From positions 1 to 64,000 of the forward strand of contig JAGATD010000049.1 of the NCBI GenBank assembly GCA_017621415.1: DNA of 64,000 nt. The letters are read 5' to 3'. This stretch comes from Clostridia bacterium (lineage in GTDB: Bacteria; Bacillota; Clostridia; Oscillospirales; CAG-272). Position 1 is the stretch's first letter, and each line of letters opens with the position of its first letter. The position numbers were made by a program, and so were the translations under genes. The notes under the pieces are model-generated. The model saw only the letters and a list, made by a program, of their open reading frames with translations, had not been told where the DNA came from and did not search any database. Positions 60,302 to 64,000 of this stretch are shown here, one piece after another.

Positions 60302-60330
60302 TTGACAACCTTAGAAAATAGTGTTACAAT
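60302..60330 (+). promoter_or_regulatory. Promoter of the large glycoside-hydrolase-like gene
   Basis: TTGACA (60302-60307), 17-base spacer, TACAAT (60325-60330). Confidence 0.78.
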
Positions 60331-60364
60331 GTACTAAGAAAAAAACATTTTATGGAGTGACATT

Positions 60365-62395
60365 ATGGAACGCAAAATAATTAAAGGTATATCCACTCTT
60401 AACCCTGTTGATGTTGAGAGAGAGTATTATCTTTACACCGTTGATTATGCGATAAAGCACGGCTTTGACCACTACCAGCTTATCGGTCCCATTCACGACG
60501 GAACAAAGGGCAATATTGACGGAATGACCTTTTCTAAAAAATACGCTCAGTTCAACGATGAGAAAGATGCCGACTACGTAAACTACTGCCTCGAGGTAGT
60601 TAATGAGGGTCTTGAGAAGCTGGCTGCCGCAGGAATCAAAACCTATATGTGGCATCACGAATTAGAGCTGCCCTATGCATTTAATGCGGCATTTCCCGAG
60701 GCTCTTAACGACTACGGTGACATTGAGGTAACTCACCCTGTTGTTAAAGACTACCTTGAAAATAAAATCCGCGATTTCTTTGAGGCATATCCAAAAATGG
60801 ACGGCATTATTCTTACCCTCCACGAAACAAAGGTGCCTCTCCTCAAGTTGAAAAATCAAAAGCTCACGCCAACAGAGCGTGTAAAGTACGTAACAGAGAT
60901 TCTCTACAATACCTGCGCAGAGCTTGGAAAGGAGCTTATAGTACGTCCCTTTGCCAGTATCGAAGAGGATTACGAAATGATGACTAAGGCATATGAGGAA
61001 ATCTCTACCGACCTTATTATCATGGATAAATGGACACAGTTTGACTGGTCGCTTTGCCTGCCTGACAATCGCTTCTTTGCAAAAATCAAAAACAATCCTC
61101 TTTTTGTTGAGGGCGATATCTTTGGCGAATTCTTTGGCAAGGGCAGACTTCCTCTTATGCTCCGCTCACACATAGTTAACAAGTTTACTTATAGCGAAAA
61201 ATTCTCCCCTATCGGATATGTCGCGCGTATTGACAGAGCGGGGCTTGACCCGTTTGGTGAGGTTAATGAAGTAAACCTTGTTATTATGCACGCAGTGCTC
61301 TCGGGTGATAATGTTGACGAAAGAATAAACGAGTTCTTTAACAAAAAGTACGGCAAAGCCGGCGCCGGTGTTCGCGAAATAATGGAGCACACAGAGGATA
61401 TCCTAAAGAAGGTAATATACCTTAAGGGCTATTATTACAGTCAGCTCTCCCTCTTCCCCTGCCTCAACCACTGCAAAAATCACTTCTATTTCGAAATGAT
61501 GCGTGATGATTGGCGAATAGCTTCAAACGAGTGGTTTATTCCTATCGGTTGGGACAGAGGCTCGCTTGACAGTGTTATGGAGGAAAAGGCTTCCGCAGTA
61601 CGTGAGGCAGCCGAGGCTCTTACAAAGCTTGAGGCGCTCAAGGACGAAATTGAGCCTTCTGCTTACGAAAACCTTTATACCAAGTTCAAGAATCTTGAGC
61701 TCGTCGCAAAAATATGGAAGACCCTTACCGATGTATTCTACGACTACGCAAAATATTTTGAGTACGGTGACGAAAAGTACAAGGTGGCATTCTACAATGA
61801 CACAAACAAGCTTTCCGCCCTTAACGAGGAGGGTAAAAAGGCACTTGGCGACAGCTTCTACTGCATAAGCGGAGACAGCCTGGTGGGAGCCGGAAGATAT
61901 GAGCTTATTGCCATGTTCCTTGAAGAAATAAAGGAGAGCTTCTGGCTTGAAGCAAAGGCAAAAGCCGAGCTTGACTCAGAGGAGCTCTATGATTATATTA
62001 TCGCCGGAGGCGCATCCGAGGGTCACGCTCTAATGAAAGAGGTAAACTTCAGCGATACTCTTGTATTTGACGGAGCTCTTTGCCGAATACCCGGTCATAT
62101 GCGCAGAAAGGGCAATACTATAAAGAGCACTATTAACGCCCATGGCTGGTTCACCTATGAGATAAAGATAAGACCCTGTGAAGAAAACGAGATAGTAATA
62201 ACCGCAGGCGGATATGATGACACGGTTGATATGCGTGTTACTGTGGGAGATAAGGTTTACAACTTTAGCGGCAACGGTAATTTTAACGAGTATGTTATAA
62301 GATATGCCGCAGCTGCTGACGAAACCAAGGTTCGGGTACGTATTGACCGCATTTCTCCCAATGCCCCCTTGGTACGCTCTATAAAGATTAAATAA
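60365..62395 (+). CDS. Putative glycoside hydrolase (TIM barrel plus beta domain)
   Basis: This 676-residue cytoplasmic protein has a TIM-barrel-like region at about 30-330 (GIKTYMWHHELELPYAFNAAF, DGIILTLHETKVP, LIVRPFASIEEDY, LIIMDKWTQFDW), a helical part to about 560, and a C-terminal beta-sandwich from about 570 (INAHGWFTYEIKIRPCEENE). It resembles alpha-glucuronidase-type (GH67/GH115) enzymes in outline, but I cannot place it in a family with certainty. His-Glu pairs in WHHELE and LHETK may be catalytic. No signal peptide. It has its own consensus promoter and a direct-repeat element upstream. Confidence 0.65.
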   Translation: MERKIIKGISTLNPVDVEREYYLYTVDYAIKHGFDHYQLIGPIHDGTKGNIDGMTFSKKYAQFNDEKDADYVNYCLEVVNEGLEKLAAAGIKTYMWHHELELPYAFNAAFPEALNDYGDIEVTHPVVKDYLENKIRDFFEAYPKMDGIILTLHETKVPLLKLKNQKLTPTERVKYVTEILYNTCAELGKELIVRPFASIEEDYEMMTKAYEEISTDLIIMDKWTQFDWSLCLPDNRFFAKIKNNPLFVEGDIFGEFFGKGRLPLMLRSHIVNKFTYSEKFSPIGYVARIDRAGLDPFGEVNEVNLVIMHAVLSGDNVDERINEFFNKKYGKAGAGVREIMEHTEDILKKVIYLKGYYYSQLSLFPCLNHCKNHFYFEMMRDDWRIASNEWFIPIGWDRGSLDSVMEEKASAVREAAEALTKLEALKDEIEPSAYENLYTKFKNLELVAKIWKTLTDVFYDYAKYFEYGDEKYKVAFYNDTNKLSALNEEGKKALGDSFYCISGDSLVGAGRYELIAMFLEEIKESFWLEAKAKAELDSEELYDYIIAGGASEGHALMKEVNFSDTLVFDGALCRIPGHMRRKGNTIKSTINAHGWFTYEIKIRPCEENEIVITAGGYDDTVDMRVTVGDKVYNFSGNGNFNEYVIRYAAAADETKVRVRIDRISPNAPLVRSIKIK

Positions 62396-62446
62396 TTCAT
62401 TGACAATCGGTGATTGATAATTTTTTACAGTATTTTATTATTTTAA

Positions 62447-62475
62447 TTGACTTTTTTGGATATATATGATATAAT
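62447..62475 (+). promoter_or_regulatory. Promoter of the Cys-rich lipoprotein gene
   Basis: TTGACT (62447-62452), 17-base spacer, TATAAT (62470-62475). Confidence 0.78.
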
Positions 62476-62518
62476 TTCCCTTAGGATATAGTCCAAAAAA
62501 CAGAACGGAGCATTTTTT

Positions 62519-63448
62519 ATGAAAAAGAGTTTATACTTTTTGCTTTTGGCGCTCCTTATTGCTATTATGTCAATAGCATTTACAGGGTGCACCGAAGACG
62601 AAACAGAAAATGAAACAGACCCCGAAAACTGCCAACACATTTTTAACGAAGAGCTTGGTTACACCGGCGACGACGAAGCTCACTGGTATGCTTGTACCTT
62701 GGGCTGCGGCGCAAAATACAAGATTGAAAAGCACGTATGGGGCGACATTAACGAAGCGACTATAACAAAGCAGCCCACCTGCGAGGAAGAGGGACACGCT
62801 ACCTTAAAGTGTACTGTTTGCGATAAGGAAAAAATTGAACTTATCCCTAAAACAAAGCATACTGTAGGTGCGGGCTACTCATCAAACACGACTCACCACT
62901 GGCAGACATGCGGCGGTTGCAACGCAGAGATGAACAAGGAAGAGCACAGCCTCAAAATTGCTCACTATGACCAAAATCAGCACTGGCTTGAGTGCGTGTG
63001 CGGAGCTCAGGGAGAAAAAGCGAATCACTCTTGGGTAACCGTTAACGAAACAACGATGGAGTGCTCTGACGAAAACTGCCAGGCTACAAAAACAATCGTA
63101 GCAGAGGGTCATACATGTACATATGATAACGGCAGAGTAACACAGGAAGCGACCTGCTCTACCCCCGGTGTAATGACATACACCTGCACCGACCCGAATT
63201 GCGGCGCTACCTATACCGCATCTATTGAGACCACCGACCACGTATACAACGGCGCGTGGGACCACAACGATACCCACCACTGGAGAAACTGCAAGTGTGG
63301 TGCAAAGGCTCCCGAGTCCGAAAGAGAGCCTCACAAATATAGCGACAAGCCCACAACCGACGGTTACGATAAGGTTTATGAGTGCGAGTGCGGACTCTTT
63401 AAGACCGAGGGCTCAACAGGCTATATAGATCCCGACGGTTGGACCTAA
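62519..63448 (+). CDS. Cys-rich surface lipoprotein with HxW..C.CG repeats
   Basis: This 309-residue lipoprotein has a signal peptide ending in the lipobox FTGC (Cys near residue 25). It then shows repeated units with a His-Trp pair followed by CxCG-like motifs: HWYACTLGCGA, HHWQTCGGCNA, HWLECVCGAQ and HHWRNCKCGAK, alternating with GHATLKCTVCDKE and MTYTCTDPNCGATY. The spaced Cys pairs look like small zinc-ribbon-type folds. Such repeats occur in surface proteins of gut clostridia; their function is unknown. It has its own consensus promoter and a bidirectional terminator after it. Confidence 0.75.
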   Translation: MKKSLYFLLLALLIAIMSIAFTGCTEDETENETDPENCQHIFNEELGYTGDDEAHWYACTLGCGAKYKIEKHVWGDINEATITKQPTCEEEGHATLKCTVCDKEKIELIPKTKHTVGAGYSSNTTHHWQTCGGCNAEMNKEEHSLKIAHYDQNQHWLECVCGAQGEKANHSWVTVNETTMECSDENCQATKTIVAEGHTCTYDNGRVTQEATCSTPGVMTYTCTDPNCGATYTASIETTDHVYNGAWDHNDTHHWRNCKCGAKAPESEREPHKYSDKPTTDGYDKVYECECGLFKTEGSTGYIDPDGWT

Positions 63449-63584
63449 TAATAAACTATTATTGCCCTGCGGGCAAGCTATGAGTTATGAGGGGCTTTGC
63501 CGTGTTATGATGCGCCTCGCGCAGTTTTAGGGGCAATAACACCTTAACATTTGCGGCTGAGCCTTATTACTCTAAGCAAAATTT

Positions 63585-63634
63585 AAGAGAGAACATTGCG
63601 GAGTTAAATCCGTTTTGTTCTCTCTTCTTTTTTT
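63585..63634. terminator. Bidirectional terminator
   Basis: AAGAGAGAACA (63585-63595) pairs with TGTTCTCTCTT (63616-63626), with an inner CGGA/TCCG stem, followed by CTTTTTTT. It lies between the two convergent Cys-rich surface genes. A larger TTATTGCCC/GGGCAATAA inverted repeat (63459-63467 and 63531-63539) precedes it. Confidence 0.88.
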
Positions 63635-63643
63635 ATTTGTTAA

Positions 63644-64000
63644 TTATTCGCCTTTGTTTTCCTCTGCAGGCTCTGAGTCCAACGAGGATTTTTTCTTTTT
63701 TACAGCTCTTAAAGTCACGAAAACAACAGTTTCTATTACTCCTACCGCGCAAATGACAATTACAGAGGTTATTAAAGCAACTGTCAGATCATTTTCGGTT
63801 CTTATCTTGTCAAAATCAATAGTGACACCCTCGCCGTCATCGGCATCACCGCCAGGTCCTATCGGCAAAGAGATAACAGGAAGCTGTCGGCGGCAAATGC
63901 TGCATTTGTTATCCGAGCCGGCTGTATGAAGCTCGATATTCTGCTTTTCACCGCAGGAGCACTCCTGCCAATGGGCAGCGTCACTGCTCTTGTACTCTAC
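63644..64000 (-). CDS. Cys-rich membrane-anchored surface protein (partial, N-terminus off the edge)
   Basis: The frame is open to base 64000 and ends at 63644, giving at least the last 118 residues. It has AAHWQECSCGEKQ, the same HW..C.CG unit as the lipoprotein to its left, then CSICRRQLP, an acidic linker, a hydrophobic segment (VALITSVIVICAVGVIETVV) and a KKKK stop-transfer tail. So it is a membrane-anchored surface protein whose N-terminal repeats lie beyond the window. It is convergent with the lipoprotein gene across a shared terminator. Confidence 0.72.
   Translation of the reverse strand, partial: VEYKSSDAAHWQECSCGEKQNIELHTAGSDNKCSICRRQLPVISLPIGPGGDADDGEGVTIDFDKIRTENDLTVALITSVIVICAVGVIETVVFVTLRAVKKKKSSLDSEPAEENKGE

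Noticed and set aside
63459-63539. Small RNA between the two surface protein genes
   Set aside because: TTATTGCCC and GGGCAATAA can pair over 63 bases, but no promoter or conserved core is visible, so I left it as part of the terminator region.

Overview
The window looks like chromosome of an uncultured anaerobic gut Clostridia (Firmicutes; Oscillospirales- or Christensenellales-like). The case rests on Mini-RNase III (mrnC), a YggS-SepF-YggT-LspA-RluD cell-division cluster, greA-lysS, a fused clostridial PurL, a CdaR-type regulator, many TTGaca-17-TATAAT promoters with GGAGG ribosome sites, and many glycan-related genes. I ran no searches; family names come from recognising the translated sequences. 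No phage, IS transposase, CRISPR array, tRNA or rRNA gene is visible.

Layout. 1-2.7 kb: a tight leftward operon (pduL, SGNH hydrolase, NifU-like scaffold, GGGtGRT protein). 2.7-7.5 kb: a TepA/ClpP-like protease, a DUF1508 protein, a GH28 glycosidase with a small partner, and a LysM protein with a degenerate GH18 domain. 7.5-12.9 kb: a sugar module (MFS carrier, ceramidase-fold hydrolase, fucose-isomerase-like enzyme) divergent from a LacI regulator. 13-15.5 kb: mscL and an alanine/glycine symporter behind a glycine riboswitch. 15.5-25.9 kb: leftward housekeeping genes (LiaF-like/DUF4097 envelope proteins, HAD phosphatase, M16 peptidase, PcrA, YgiQ, HisS, MrnC). 26-30.8 kb: division/lipoprotein cluster and a DUF4091 protein. 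30.8-36.2 kb: DeoR regulator divergent from a glycerol-1-phosphate dehydrogenase and a PMM-like phosphatase, then an amino-acid ABC importer. 36.5-46.2 kb: ABC-F, ribF, prmA, rsmE, CdaR-like regulator, S41 protease, greA, lysS. 46.7-57.6 kb: leftward purine operon purE-F-M-N-O-AICARFT-D-L behind a ZTP riboswitch. 57.7-64 kb: GH39-like pseudoenzyme, purC, a large putative glycoside hydrolase, and two convergent Cys-rich surface proteins.

How the genes work together. With purC, the purine genes cover nearly all of de novo IMP synthesis (purB and purK are not in the window). The last two steps use a stand-alone AICAR transformylase plus an archaeal-type PurO cyclohydrolase instead of fused PurH. 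PurF has lost its glutaminase catalytic residues. ZTP sensing fits AICAR (Z nucleotide) build-up as the inducer.

The most unusual signal is non-coding. Inside the purine operon, between AICARFT and purD, about 250 bp hold a symmetric array. Four ATATCGA heptamers and then four TCGATAT heptamers (one with a mismatch) are separated by short hairpins of unrelated sequence. The heptamers can pair across the array, giving a ladder of 7-bp helices and four-way junctions. Other structured repeats lie at 19 kb and 46 kb: a hairpin with compensatory changes, and a short repeat whose copy after lysS is followed by a 114-bp duplicate of the lysS 3' end.
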